DNA of 26,189 nucleotides from Nemertoderma westbladi (taxonomy: Eukaryota > Xenacoelomorpha > Nemertodermatida > Nemertodermatidae). The DNA is taken from NCBI GenBank assembly GCA_032718475.1, contig JAUCBJ010002786.1:1-26189 (forward strand), read 5' to 3'. Position numbers and translations under genes: made by a program. The notes under the pieces are model-generated. The model was given only the letters and a program-made list of their open reading frames with translations. It had not been told where the DNA came from and did no database searches. Shown piece by piece: positions 8,770 through 17,517 of the stretch (the stretch's first letter is position 1; every line of letters starts with the position of its first letter).

Positions 8770-11700
8770 TTAGAAAAAATTTAATTGATTGTTATTGAAC
8801 CTGGCCGACTTTCGGAGGGCGTATTTTAGATTACCAGTATTTGCACCTTGTTTAGTCAGACAATTTGCAAGTTGATGGCGTTCTGGAACCCACTTTACGT
8901 CCTTAATCTCACCTCTCTGGATCATCTCTCGTAATATAGCAATATCAATCCGTAATCTTTTGTCCGTTACAGACGTCAATGAGTGTACAGCTTCACATAA
9001 TGACGAATTGTCAGTTATTGCTGTAATTGGAATTTGTTTCATTGAAATGTTCAGCAATTCCATCAGAAATCTAGCATGAAGATATGCACATTCAACAGCT
9101 TCTACCAATTCGACAGTTTCGGCGGCTAAAGAACTCTTAACAACACGTTTAATCCGCTTACTATGCCAAGAGATCAGTGATGCTTTTCCGTTTTTTCCAA
9201 GAAGAAACACCAAATAACCTCCTTGCGATCCACCATCCGGTAAATTCCCAAGACTTGCATCGCTAAAACACAAAATTTCCATACCACTTAAATTTCCTAC
9301 ACTATGAAGGTGTATTGCCACATTTTCGGATTTCATCTTTTTTACCGTTTTAATGACCTTCAGAAGATTTCCAACATTTGATTCGCCCACAGAGCATGCT
9401 AATTGGCATGACTCGAAGCAAACATCAACCCGACACTGAGTCGTCGCCCAATTAAGTTGACCTAACAATGAACGATACAGTTTATATTCATCACCACTCA
9501 ACATTGCAACTTTGTTCAATGTCCGATTTTGAGGAGTGATTATATCCGGTATTTGTTGTACATATTTTTGTAGATCTATTGTAATGCAAGATCTATCTTG
9601 ATTCAAATTTAAACCGAGATATTTCATAGAAACACTAGACTCGTGACTGAAAAGAAACACTTGTCTCAATGACGATATAATGTCATTATCAAAACTTTGA
9701 TCTCCAGCCCATAAGAAATCGTCCACATGAATAACGATAATTCCGTGAAGAACACAATCTTTTTGATAATAGAAAACAGCAGGATCAAACTGTGATGTAC
9801 AAACTTTTAGTTTTTCAAGCTCAGAGACAACTCGCAGATACCATTTACGCCCAGACTCATTTAGTCCATAAACACAATGATTTAAACGCCACAATTGATC
9901 TGATTTAGCCTCTTTTGGTGGCTTTAAAAAAACTTCACGATCCATTGGCATACCTTGTAAATATGCACTTTTAATATCAAGTACATTTAATTTCCAATGT
10001 AAAGATGATATTATTACTAAACAAATACGCAGAGATTCCTTGTAGCATGTGGGAGATTCTGTTTTCGGATTACCAATGTCCTCAAAACCTCTAGCAACTA
10101 GTCGAGCCTTTAATGTAAACTTATCACCAATAAGTTTTTCTGTTAAAACCCACTTAGTAGATATCGAATATTGACCATTATCTGGAACTTCCACATAAGT
10201 GTTCATCTCTTGCCATTTTCTTAGTTCATCCTGTTTGGGTTTATCGAACCGTTCATTATCATCACATAAACGATGTTCTTCTGAGTAATATGTAGTCCCA
10301 CTCACAAACTCAGCCGAACTCTCCCCACGTATATCTTCAAACCTTTCTGTTGCAGGTGACTCTGAATGTTCACTCTCTACTGCACCATTATCAACATTCC
10401 AATCTTTTATTTCATCTCGGAAACTTTTGCTACACTGTGTACCATCATTGTTCTGTATATTCATGAAATGCCAATATTTACCTGATGCTTTACCTGCTCT
10501 TCCGAGCACAGTTGCATTTTTCCACTCATTTGAACTATTGTCAAAATATTTAATTACATCATTCCGTTTCGGCAAGATCGTCTGCATTTTCACTACTGGA
10601 TTTTTATTTGAAGAATTACTAACATCTTCAATTGCATCTTCGATAACAACCTGATGTTGAGACCTTCCTGTATCACTATCATCACTTGATGAGTCATCAT
10701 TATTTTGTTCCGACTGCGCTTCTACTGAGTCCGGTTTTCGAGAGACGTTTTTGCTAGTTTCCGTTATTTGTTGTTTCTCTTCTGTTAATATCAATCGACA
10801 CGGGTGAACTCTAATGTAATATCCACCATGCTTAACCAAAACAAGCTTATCATCTGTACCAAGCACCCTCGCAGGACCCTTCCAGGACGTGGAATTTATC
10901 CTTTTATAATAAACTTCATCACCAGCTGTGAAAGTATAATCACTGTATGACCTAGTTCTTCTATTTAAAGCACGTCTCAATTTCTCACAGCTTTCTTGAT
11001 GTATAAAACTTTCTCTCGCTAAATGCAACGCGGTCAGGTTGTTTCTCACTACATCACTAATTACAGTTTCATTATTAGCTGGCAACCTGTTGTCAGAACT
11101 AGATGGAAAGCTAGGGTTTCTTCCAAACACTAGTATATTTGGTGTGAAACCATAAACATTGATGAGTGAGTTCTTTGCAGCAATTGCCCATTGAATAGCA
11201 ATGTTTAAGTCAAGAGAAGCTTGAAATAGTACTTTTTCAACACATGATGCCAATATACCATTGTGTCTTTCGACCAAACCATTTGACCAAGGGCTCTCTG
11301 CTGCTGTAGACTTTACTCGTATATTGAACTGTTCACAAAATTCTCTAAATTCTTCATTGTTGAATTCTCCACCATTATCAGAGAGAAACTTAGCAGGAGA
11401 ACCGAAAATTCGAATCCAATATTCAAATAGTTTCTTGACGATCGTCTCTTTCCTTTTGTTGTCAATTGCTACAGCTTGAGCATATCTGGTGACATGATCA
11501 ATCATATGCAAAATATGAATTCCCGGTCTGATCTCTTTCAGGTCCATCGCAACTGTCTCGTTAAAAGTTGTTGCTAATGGAAATCCAACAATGGGTTTTA
11601 AAGGAGGTTTCTTGAATCGTGTACATACCTCACATTTACCAGAAATGTCTTCGACAATTTTCCTAACTTTAATAGAATAATCTTCATCTTCCTGTGCAGC

Positions 11701-13317
11701 ATCAACTATCAATTTATGCAACCTCTGAGATGGTGGGTGAGCAAATTGTTTATGTAATTTCATGATGCTTCGTCTCAATTCATTTTCATCAGATAACTTT
11801 GCTAATGGTGATGTAAATAATATTTGTTTAACATTTTCTATCATCACATTAGTGGGACGAATGAGAGGAAGACAATAATGTCCTGTAGACGATATAACAA
11901 GTTGAAATTTTTCGCCAATCAGTTCAAGCATATCATTGTTAAAATCTATCTTACCATTTCCTTTCTTCATAGCTGCTCGTGATAACAATAATGGAATATC
12001 GCAATCAACAATATTAACAGATAAATATAAGCGTTTATTACCAAGATGTATTGGTAATATTGCTTTCTTGCTGGACAAATGCCGATTTCCATCACCAAAA
12101 CGAAACCAAACATTACTCTTTTCCCAGTAAATATCTCTTTGATCACTACAACTCAGGGAATCAATGTAACAATCCAACCAAACCTTCCCAGCAACAGTAG
12201 TGACACAACCGGTGTCAAGAACAGCATAATTTAATGTTTCTGACAATAACTGATCTTCTGTGACAATATCACCATCCGTATAAAGAGTTATATTAACATC
12301 TTCCGTTTCTGTATAAAGCTGTACATTATCAGCAGCTTGTTTATATTGACAATTAGATTCATAATGATATATCGACAAACAAACTCCGCACTGTGTCGGT
12401 CGTCCATATTGATCAGGTGGATTCAATCGCGATGTAGCGCCGGTTCCCCCCGGTTGACCTCGAGAGTAACGAGACCGGGTTTGATTCATCTGGTTGAAAT
12501 TACCACCTCTCCCACCTTGTCTTGAACTCCCTCCATAATTCCGAAATCCTTGGCGTCCAGTTCCAAAATTTCCTCGGTTACGATTAAATCGACCAGGTCG
12601 AAATCCTCCTCGACTGAAATAACCATAGTAACATTCATTATCTTCCGGATATCCATCATTGTACTCATCCTCGTACTCCCAGCCATCCTGCTCTGTTGTC
12701 GCTTCCAGTATGGGTTCGGCTTTAATCTTTATCTCGGTTTCTTTAGAACTCGACATTTGTAATATACTGGATGAAACATCGGCAAAAATACGTAAAATTT
12801 GACCTTTCATATTTTCATAAGTTAAATCAATCACAGTAGCCAATGCTAGTGATGTTTTTGACTCGTCCAGATTAGCACATTTCAACAATTGGTAAGCAAG
12901 AACACCATCTGGTAAACGCATATCATAAGCAGAACATTTATGTACATTTCTCTCAAAGATAACGATAAACTCTGTAATCCCGCATTCTTTTATTCTTTTA
13001 TAAGTACAAAAAACGTCATATGCATGAAAAGCGCGAATAGCTTTGTCTTTCAAATAAAGAGTATTGAGTTTTGCAATTACTTTCTCGACACCGTCATTTT
13101 GCTTTAAATCCGCGCGATTTATCTCGAGCACCGCCTCTCTTGCTTTTCCTTGTAGGCTCAGAAACAACGTCGGACCTTGGCGAGATTGCGGCAAATCCGT
13201 CGCATCCTGCCAAATCTCAACCTCCCGTACCCAATTTTCATAAGATATATCTTCACGTAACGCCGGTGGGTTTTTTACATTTACCGCTTTATTACCGGTA
13301 TTCCACGCACTTTCCAT
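8770..13317 (-). CDS. Copia-type Gag-Pol polyprotein (1515 aa)
   Basis: A single uninterrupted frame in the copia domain order. Residues 1 to about 200 are Gag-like. An acidic patch (about 208-233) and an RGG-rich stretch (about 232-280) lead to a CX2CX4HX4C zinc knuckle at C310, C313, H318 and C323. The aspartic protease motif is DTG at 368-370. The integrase has an HH-CC zinc region ending at C562 and C565, then the catalytic triad D592, D647 and E683 with 35 residues between the last two. The reverse transcriptase has D1114 (LDIKSAYLQG) and HVDD at 1197-1200 instead of the usual YVDD. RNase H has D1353, E1400, D1436 and D1458, with DASLGNLPDGGSQGG around the first Asp. Integrase before reverse transcriptase defines Ty1/copia as opposed to gypsy. 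All catalytic residues are present with no stop or frameshift, so the protein is probably functional. Gag and Pol share one frame, so their ratio would need splicing or processing, as in Drosophila copia. Confidence 0.95.
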   Translation of the reverse strand: MESAWNTGNKAVNVKNPPALREDISYENWVREVEIWQDATDLPQSRQGPTLFLSLQGKAREAVLEINRADLKQNDGVEKVIAKLNTLYLKDKAIRAFHAYDVFCTYKRIKECGITEFIVIFERNVHKCSAYDMRLPDGVLAYQLLKCANLDESKTSLALATVIDLTYENMKGQILRIFADVSSSILQMSSSKETEIKIKAEPILEATTEQDGWEYEDEYNDGYPEDNECYYGYFSRGGFRPGRFNRNRGNFGTGRQGFRNYGGSSRQGGRGGNFNQMNQTRSRYSRGQPGGTGATSRLNPPDQYGRPTQCGVCLSIYHYESNCQYKQAADNVQLYTETEDVNITLYTDGDIVTEDQLLSETLNYAVLDTGCVTTVAGKVWLDCYIDSLSCSDQRDIYWEKSNVWFRFGDGNRHLSSKKAILPIHLGNKRLYLSVNIVDCDIPLLLSRAAMKKGNGKIDFNNDMLELIGEKFQLVISSTGHYCLPLIRPTNVMIENVKQILFTSPLAKLSDENELRRSIMKLHKQFAHPPSQRLHKLIVDAAQEDEDYSIKVRKIVEDISGKCEVCTRFKKPPLKPIVGFPLATTFNETVAMDLKEIRPGIHILHMIDHVTRYAQAVAIDNKRKETIVKKLFEYWIRIFGSPAKFLSDNGGEFNNEEFREFCEQFNIRVKSTAAESPWSNGLVERHNGILASCVEKVLFQASLDLNIAIQWAIAAKNSLINVYGFTPNILVFGRNPSFPSSSDNRLPANNETVISDVVRNNLTALHLARESFIHQESCEKLRRALNRRTRSYSDYTFTAGDEVYYKRINSTSWKGPARVLGTDDKLVLVKHGGYYIRVHPCRLILTEEKQQITETSKNVSRKPDSVEAQSEQNNDDSSSDDSDTGRSQHQVVIEDAIEDVSNSSNKNPVVKMQTILPKRNDVIKYFDNSSNEWKNATVLGRAGKASGKYWHFMNIQNNDGTQCSKSFRDEIKDWNVDNGAVESEHSESPATERFEDIRGESSAEFVSGTTYYSEEHRLCDDNERFDKPKQDELRKWQEMNTYVEVPDNGQYSISTKWVLTEKLIGDKFTLKARLVARGFEDIGNPKTESPTCYKESLRICLVIISSLHWKLNVLDIKSAYLQGMPMDREVFLKPPKEAKSDQLWRLNHCVYGLNESGRKWYLRVVSELEKLKVCTSQFDPAVFYYQKDCVLHGIIVIHVDDFLWAGDQSFDNDIISSLRQVFLFSHESSVSMKYLGLNLNQDRSCITIDLQKYVQQIPDIITPQNRTLNKVAMLSGDEYKLYRSLLGQLNWATTQCRVDVCFESCQLACSVGESNVGNLLKVIKTVKKMKSENVAIHLHSVGNLSGMEILCFSDASLGNLPDGGSQGGYLVFLLGKNGKASLISWHSKRIKRVVKSSLAAETVELVEAVECAYLHARFLMELLNISMKQIPITAITDNSSLCEAVHSLTSVTDKRLRIDIAILREMIQRGEIKDVKWVPERHQLANCLTKQGANTGNLKYALRKSARFNNNQLNFF

Positions 13318-13418
13318 TATTATGTAGAACTAATATAGAACAAATAAAAATTATCAGGTGAGTTATTATAGCCCAGACACTGGTTCTAAATACCCCCTAT
13401 ATTAGGCAGGCAACCACG
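13318..13418 (-). other. Copia 5' leader between primer-binding site and gag start
   Basis: This is a short untranslated leader of about 100 bases. The first ATG of the long frame (13317, minus strand) is preceded by A at -3, a fair initiation context, and the region holds no competing long frame. A packaging signal would be expected here but none can be recognised from sequence. Confidence 0.6.
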
Positions 13419-13429
13419 CTCTGCTACCA
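13419..13429 (-). other. Primer-binding site for initiator tRNA-Met
   Basis: On the minus strand TGGTAGCAGAG follows the 5' LTR directly. It is the complement of CTCTGCTACCA, the 3' end (with CCA) of animal initiator tRNA-Met. Eleven consecutive bases pair. Full 3'-end priming is noteworthy because Drosophila copia itself uses an internal tRNA-iMet fragment. Confidence 0.85.
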
Positions 13430-13570
13430 TGATAATCTGGTTCTGTTTATTTACTATTTCTGATTACAGATAATAATTATTATAGCACTTTCTCATCGGT
13501 ACCGATAACACAGTAATTACTAATTCAAATCTCCCGCTCATATCAAATGTACTATTAACCAACTATAACA
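13430..13570 (-). repeat. 5' LTR of the copia element (141 bp)
   Basis: The right-hand copy on the plus strand, upstream of gag on the minus strand. It appears identical to 8276-8416 over all 141 bases. It should hold the element's promoter; a TATAAT-like stretch is visible but no start site can be assigned. Confidence 0.95.
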
Positions 13571-14384
13571 AAGTTAGTGATGGCGTTACACGTGAAGGAC
13601 TTAGAGATTAAGTTAGTGATGGCGTTACACGTGAAGGACTTAGAGATTAAGTTAGTGATGGTGTTACACGTGAAGGACTTAGAGGTTAAGTTAGTGATGG
13701 GATGGCGTTACTCGTGAAGGACTTAGAGATTAAGTTAGTGATGGCGTTACACGTGAAGGATTTAGAGATTAAGTTAGTGATGGCGTTACATGTGAAGGAC
13801 TTAGAGATTAAGTTAGTAATGGCATTACACGTGAAGGACTTAGATATTAAGTTAGTGATGGATGGCGTTACACGTGAAAGGACTTAGAAATTAAGTTAGT
13901 GATGGTGTTACACGTAAAGGACTTAGAGATTAAGTTAGTGATGGCGTTACAGGTGATGGACTTAGAGATTAAGTTAGTGATGGCGTTACACGTAAAGGAC
14001 TTAGAGATTAAGTTAGTAATGGCATTACACGTGAAGGACTTAGATATTAAGTTAGTGATGGATGGCGTTACACGTGAAGGACTTAGAGATTAAGTTAGTG
14101 ATGGCGTTACACGTAAAGGACTTAGAGATTAAGTTAGTGATGGCGTTACAGGTGATGGACTTAGAGATTAAGTTAGTGATGGCGTTACACGTAAATGACT
14201 TAGAGATTAAGTTAGTGATGGCGTTACAGGTGATGGACTTAGAGATTAAGTTAGTGATGGCGTTACACGTGAAGGACTTAGAGATTAAGTTAGTGATGGC
14301 GTTACACGTGAAGGACTTAGAGATTAAGTTAGTGATGGGATGGCGTTACCCGTGAAGGACTTAGAGATTACGTTAGTGATGGTT
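13571..14384 (+). repeat. 39-bp minisatellite array, right block (about 21 copies)
   Basis: This continues the array interrupted by the copia element, in the same orientation and with the same unit (GATGGCGTTACACGTGAAGG...). Here nearly all units are 39 bp with AGATTAAG. Variants include GCGTTACAGGTGATGGACT, GCGTTACACGTAAAGGACT and GATGGATGGCGTTACACG. The alternating 38-bp dimers that dominate the inner left block are absent. It ends as GATTACGTTAGTGATGG fades into unique sequence. Confidence 0.95.
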
Positions 14385-14890
14385 TTAAAGATTCCGTTAA
14401 CTATTTTGTACAATTATTGTTACAATAATATGTATATTCATATTGTATGTAAACAATAATACAAACGAAATAATTTGCTGATTTGAAAAATATTATTTTC
14501 AGCCATTGGGTCGATAAATAAATCCGTAAAAAATATTACGGTTAATAAAGAAAGTGACATTACATGACATTAAAGTGACTGTTGAATTTCTGGTATATAT
14601 TTTAAATGTCAAATCCTGGATAATGATTGGCTAACAAGTAGCGTTACATTCGAGACAACAAGTTAGATTGTGGGCCTTCTGTGAAATGAAGGCTTCTGAT
14701 TGGTTAACAAGTAGCGTTACACCAGGGACAAAATGTTACATTGTGGACATTAGTTTTTCACGAATAAAACCTTACGACTTTACTAAAAAAACGGGCCACA
14801 AGTGTATTCGAAATCGCCCCATCGAGAGCTCTCGAAATATAAATATAAATACAAAAAAAATTTGACTTTTCTCATTTGACATTTTTTCTC
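14385..14890. other. Right arm of the DNA transposon with inverted subterminal repeats, no gene
   Basis: This AT-rich DNA contains a small perfect inverted repeat ATTATTG-TTA-CAATAAT near 14412-14429. It also has two subterminal repeat copies, AAGTAGCGTTACATTCGAGA and AAGTAGCGTTACACCAGGGA, near 14636 and 14709. Their reverse complements resemble the three left-arm copies. A 65-codon frame at 14668-14865 shows no domain and is not called. Confidence 0.5.
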
Positions 14891-14922
14891 AAAATCTTGA
14901 CCACTTTTTGTGAGAACAACCC
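14891..14922 (-). repeat. Right terminal inverted repeat of the intronic DNA transposon
   Basis: Read on the minus strand it begins GGGTTGTTCTCACAAAAAGT, matching the left end. It is followed on the plus strand by GATG at 14923-14926, the second copy of the putative target duplication. Confidence 0.65.
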
Positions 14923-15102
14923 GATGAACCCTTTCGTCAATGTTGTATGCAACACAATGATTCTAACTTCTAATATAAGTCAGCGGTTGCCACTCACTTG
15001 GAAAACCTGGAATATTCATGGAAGTTAATTTTTTCTTGAAATGTCTGGGAAATGTCCAAAAAATGGACAAATCAGGGAAAGTCAGGAGGGAATTTGATAC
15101 AT

Positions 15103-15268
15103 ACAGGACATGTGGACATACAGGACATGTGGACATACAGGACATGTGGACATACAGGACATACAGGACATGTGGACATACAGGACATGTGGACTTACAG
15201 GACATACAGGACATGTGGACATACAGGGCATACAGGACATGTGGACATACAGGACATACAGGACATGT
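15103..15268 (+). repeat. 17-bp tandem repeat with 9-bp short units
   Basis: Units of ACAGGACATGTGGACAT (17 bp) are interspersed with a truncated 9-bp form, ACAGGACAT, for about 11-12 units. One unit has CTTACAGG and another GGGCAT. Frames reading TGHVDIQDMWTYRTCGHT and its shifts are open only because the repeat lacks stop codons, and they are not genes. Confidence 0.9.
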
Positions 15269-15600
15269 GTCATAAGCGAACTTGTGTAAAATTGTCTCTG
15301 CTCGCTACGTTCACCATTCCATTTCCCCACATCACTAAATATAAATGTGCAGCACTCTAATCGCCTAACTCGTAACTTTTTGTTTGTTTTGAATATAATA
15401 AAGCGACCAATATACTATATTCTATTAAAGGTAGTGTACCTGCAGGCAGGGAAACTGAAATAGAGTGGCAACCCTGATGGTTAGAGATCCTCGACAAAGT
15501 TGCTGTGACACCCGCTATGGGGTCTTGCATTAGCCCCGGGGGCATACTTGTGGCGGTATTACACCACAATGCAGCCGCATCATCGTGCATATTATTTCTA

Positions 15601-15608
15601 TGACGTCA
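15601..15608. promoter_or_regulatory. CRE-like palindrome TGACGTCA near the acceptor of intron 2
   Basis: This perfect octamer is identical to the one in intron 1 and lies 14 bases before the intron end. The position within the branch point-acceptor interval is shared by both introns. Functional meaning is unproven. Confidence 0.35.
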
Positions 15609-15622
15609 CTATTGCTTTGCAG

Positions 15623-16645
15623 GTGATCCAGCAAGCCGGTATGGTTTGGTTCCCAGATAGCGCGTATAAGACGGCCCAGGCTATCGAAGACCTCGGCCGT
15701 GAGGGTCTACCGCTCATAGTGTTCGCCAACTGGCGCGGTTTCTCTGGCGGGATGCGGGACATGTTCGACCAGGTGCTCAAGTTCGGGGCCTACATAGTGG
15801 ACGCGTTGAGGGACTTTACCGCCCCGATTATCGTCTATATTCCACCCAATGGGGAGTTGCGTGGCGGCGCGTGGGTCGTGGTAGACCCAACTATAAACCC
15901 CCGCTACATGGAACTATACGCGGACGCGGAATCCCGAGGCGGTATTCTAGAACCGCAGGGGTTAGTGGAGATTAAGTACCGACGGAAGGATATACTGAGG
16001 ACGATGCGTCGTCTCGATCCGGAGTATCGCTCGCTGTGCTCCCAGCTGTCTGCCGCCGCGGCTAATAAACGCGCCGAGGTAGAAGCAGCGATGCGGCGTA
16101 GAGAAGTGCGAATATACGGCGTCTACCACAACATCGCCATCAACTTTGTGGAACTGCATGACACGCCGCAACGGATGCTGGATAAACGGGCGATCCACGG
16201 GATTGTGAACTGGAGCGAGGCTCGGCCGTTCCTCTACTGGAGGGTGCGTCGTCTGTTGCTAAGGGACCGAGTGTGGCGCAAGTTGGAGCCTCCGGGGGGT
16301 CGCGAGGCCTTGACGGTATCCCAGGTAACCGGGATGTTACAGCGATGGTTCGTGGAGTCGGAAGGCACTGTGGCGACTCATCTGTGGGAGAACAATGAGA
16401 CGGTGGTCCGTTGGTACGAGTCGCAGCTGGAGGATGAGTCATCTCTTCTCAATCGTTACATCGACGGCATGCGAAGGGATTCGATCCGCAGACGTATGGA
16501 ACAACTTGTGTTGGAATACCCCGAGCTCGCCGTAGAAACATTATCGGATTACGCACCCCAATTGGGTCCCCAATTACACGCCGTTCTCACAAATTACGCC
16601 AAAGATGCCAATAATCTTGACCCTTCCAATTTACCAACTGATTAA
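15623..16645 (+). CDS. ACC: Acetyl-CoA carboxylase, exon C: C-terminal carboxyltransferase lobe and stop
   Basis: This is the final coding exon, in frame with exon B across a phase 0 intron. It begins [20 protein letters not shown] and contains [110 protein letters not shown] and [13 protein letters not shown], then [13 protein letters not shown] and [15 protein letters not shown] near the end. These match the C-terminal lobe of the carboxyltransferase domain of eukaryotic ACC, including the GFSGGM block. The stop codon TAA is at 16643-16645, at the position expected from ACC length, so the C terminus appears complete. No truncation or frameshift is seen. It is GC-richer than the surrounding intron and intergenic DNA. 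Confidence 0.95.
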   Translation: MIQQAGMVWFPDSAYKTAQAIEDLGREGLPLIVFANWRGFSGGMRDMFDQVLKFGAYIVDALRDFTAPIIVYIPPNGELRGGAWVVVDPTINPRYMELYADAESRGGILEPQGLVEIKYRRKDILRTMRRLDPEYRSLCSQLSAAAANKRAEVEAAMRRREVRIYGVYHNIAINFVELHDTPQRMLDKRAIHGIVNWSEARPFLYWRVRRLLLRDRVWRKLEPPGGREALTVSQVTGMLQRWFVESEGTVATHLWENNETVVRWYESQLEDESSLLNRYIDGMRRDSIRRRMEQLVLEYPELAVETLSDYAPQLGPQLHAVLTNYAKDANNLDPSNLPTD

Positions 16646-17157
16646 CAATTTTACCATATTAGGTTGTAACTCTGTGCACCTTTTGTGATTGTATTTGTTG
16701 TGTTTGGTGCATATTATATTCCGTAGATTTCAACTTCTCTCCCTATACTGTGTGCTGTTGAAGGTGTTGGTTCTTTTTGCTATGCAGATATACTTTTTTA
16801 ATAATTCACAATCAGTAGTTTAATTATTATTCAGTTAATTGGTATATTATTATTATTATAATTACACAATGACATTCTAATACCTTTAATAATTTAAATG
16901 AGACGGCCACCCTGGTATCGGTAAAACCACCCTAAATAATGCGGAACATGAGAACCATGCAGCATGTGCAGCTGTGCAGCGTTTAATTATAAATATGTTG
17001 GCAAAATTTATAAATATAAATCACAATTTCTAATTAAATTAGTTTATAAATAACTAAAACTAAAAATTGGAAATAGTAAATTTAAAAATATAAATTTTAC
17101 CTTCAAGTTGGGTGACTTTGATAAATGGACACCATTGAATGAGTTTTGTTGTCTTAA

Positions 17158-17163
17158 AATAAA
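17158..17163 (+). promoter_or_regulatory. Candidate polyadenylation signal AATAAA for ACC
   Basis: This is the first canonical AATAAA after the ACC stop. In AT-rich DNA the hexamer is common by chance, and an earlier ATTAAA at 17033-17038 is an alternative. Confidence 0.25.
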
Positions 17164-17487
17164 AATCAATTCTTCGTTATGTGGAGGCGGAATTTTTTAA
17201 CTAATTTGCAAACCTGTAATTTCTGAATGAAGTCATTTCCGCTATTCCCAGTAGTATTTCGCTGCTCCCCACCCCACAAACTGTAAACATTTCAATTACT
17301 TGTTAATTAAATTACTTTTTCTCACTCTAGCACTAACTCCTGAGAAAGCCTCCTTTTTGGTGATTAAATCCTCAAAAGACTGAGAATATTGAGATTTTGC
17401 AATTTGGTAAAATAAATGCCAATTATATTGTATTAATTATATTATTTATTATTAGAAGACCGTTAAGGGTTATTACTGTCAAAAAAG

Positions 17488-17517
17488 TATGTTTGTTTGT
17501 TTGTTTGTCTGTCTGTA
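17488..17517. repeat. Short simple repeat (TTTG)n(TCTG)n
   Basis: The stretch reads ATGTTTGTTTGTTTGTCTGT followed by CTGTATG, about seven tetranucleotide units. It explains the Cys/Val/Leu-rich open frame over it, which is not a gene. Confidence 0.8.

Larger units (their letters stand above)
8276..13570 (-). mobile_element. Full-length Ty1/copia-type LTR retrotransposon, minus strand
   Basis: The 5295-bp element has two direct 141-bp LTRs at 8276-8416 and 13430-13570 that look identical base for base. Read on the minus strand, the LTR begins TG and ends CA. The 5' LTR is the right-hand copy. It is followed at once by a primer-binding site TGGTAGCAGAG, complementary to the 3' end of initiator tRNA-Met, then by a leader of about 100 bp and one gag-pol frame of 1515 codons (13317-8770). 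A polypurine tract AGGGGGAG lies next to the 3' LTR. The element sits inside a minisatellite unit, and AAGT is repeated on both sides (8272-8275, 13571-13574). Identical LTRs, intact ends and an intact frame indicate a very recent insertion that could still be mobile. It is antisense to the ACC gene. Confidence 0.95.
5689..14922. mobile_element. DNA transposon with terminal inverted repeats, non-autonomous, interrupted by a minisatellite and a copia element
   Basis: Bases 5689-5720 and 14891-14922 are inverted copies of each other, matching at about 28 of 32 positions and sharing GTTCTCACAAAAAGTGG. The bases immediately outside are GATG on both sides (5685-5688 and 14923-14926), a candidate 4-bp target-site duplication. 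Inside the ends are subterminal repeats in opposite orientation: CCATGTAACG or CAATGTAACG type on the left, AGCGTTACA type on the right. Subtracting the copia insertion (about 5.3 kb) leaves about 3.9 kb, more than half of it 39-bp minisatellite. No transposase frame was found, so the element is non-autonomous or decayed. The superfamily is not assigned: a 4-bp duplication fits several groups, and the terminal motif alone is not diagnostic. Confidence 0.6.
4823..15622 (+). other. ACC intron 2 (10.8 kb, phase 0) carrying nested repeats
   Basis: The intron runs from donor AAG|GTTGGT to acceptor TTGCTTTGCAG|GTG. Joining gives SERK-VIQQAG, the conserved ACC reading. Its great length comes from a nested insertion: an inverted-repeat DNA transposon, a 39-bp minisatellite inside it and a copia element inside that. 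Boundaries rest on frame and family match, with no transcript evidence. Confidence 0.88.
14927..15622. other. 3' part of ACC intron 2
   Basis: Intron sequence downstream of the DNA transposon. It holds a 17/9-bp tandem repeat at 15103-15268, preceded by a stretch with repeated AAAACCTGG, GTCTGGGAAA and CAGGGAAAGTCAGG-like words that looks repeat-derived. The remainder (15269-15622) is unique, contains the CRE-like octamer and ends in the acceptor TTGCTTTGCAG. No gene is seen. Confidence 0.6.

Noticed and set aside
15018-15360. Open frames TGHVDIQDMWTYRT over the 17-bp repeat
   Set aside because: All frames of this repeat are stop-free because of composition. No domain and no conservation evidence.
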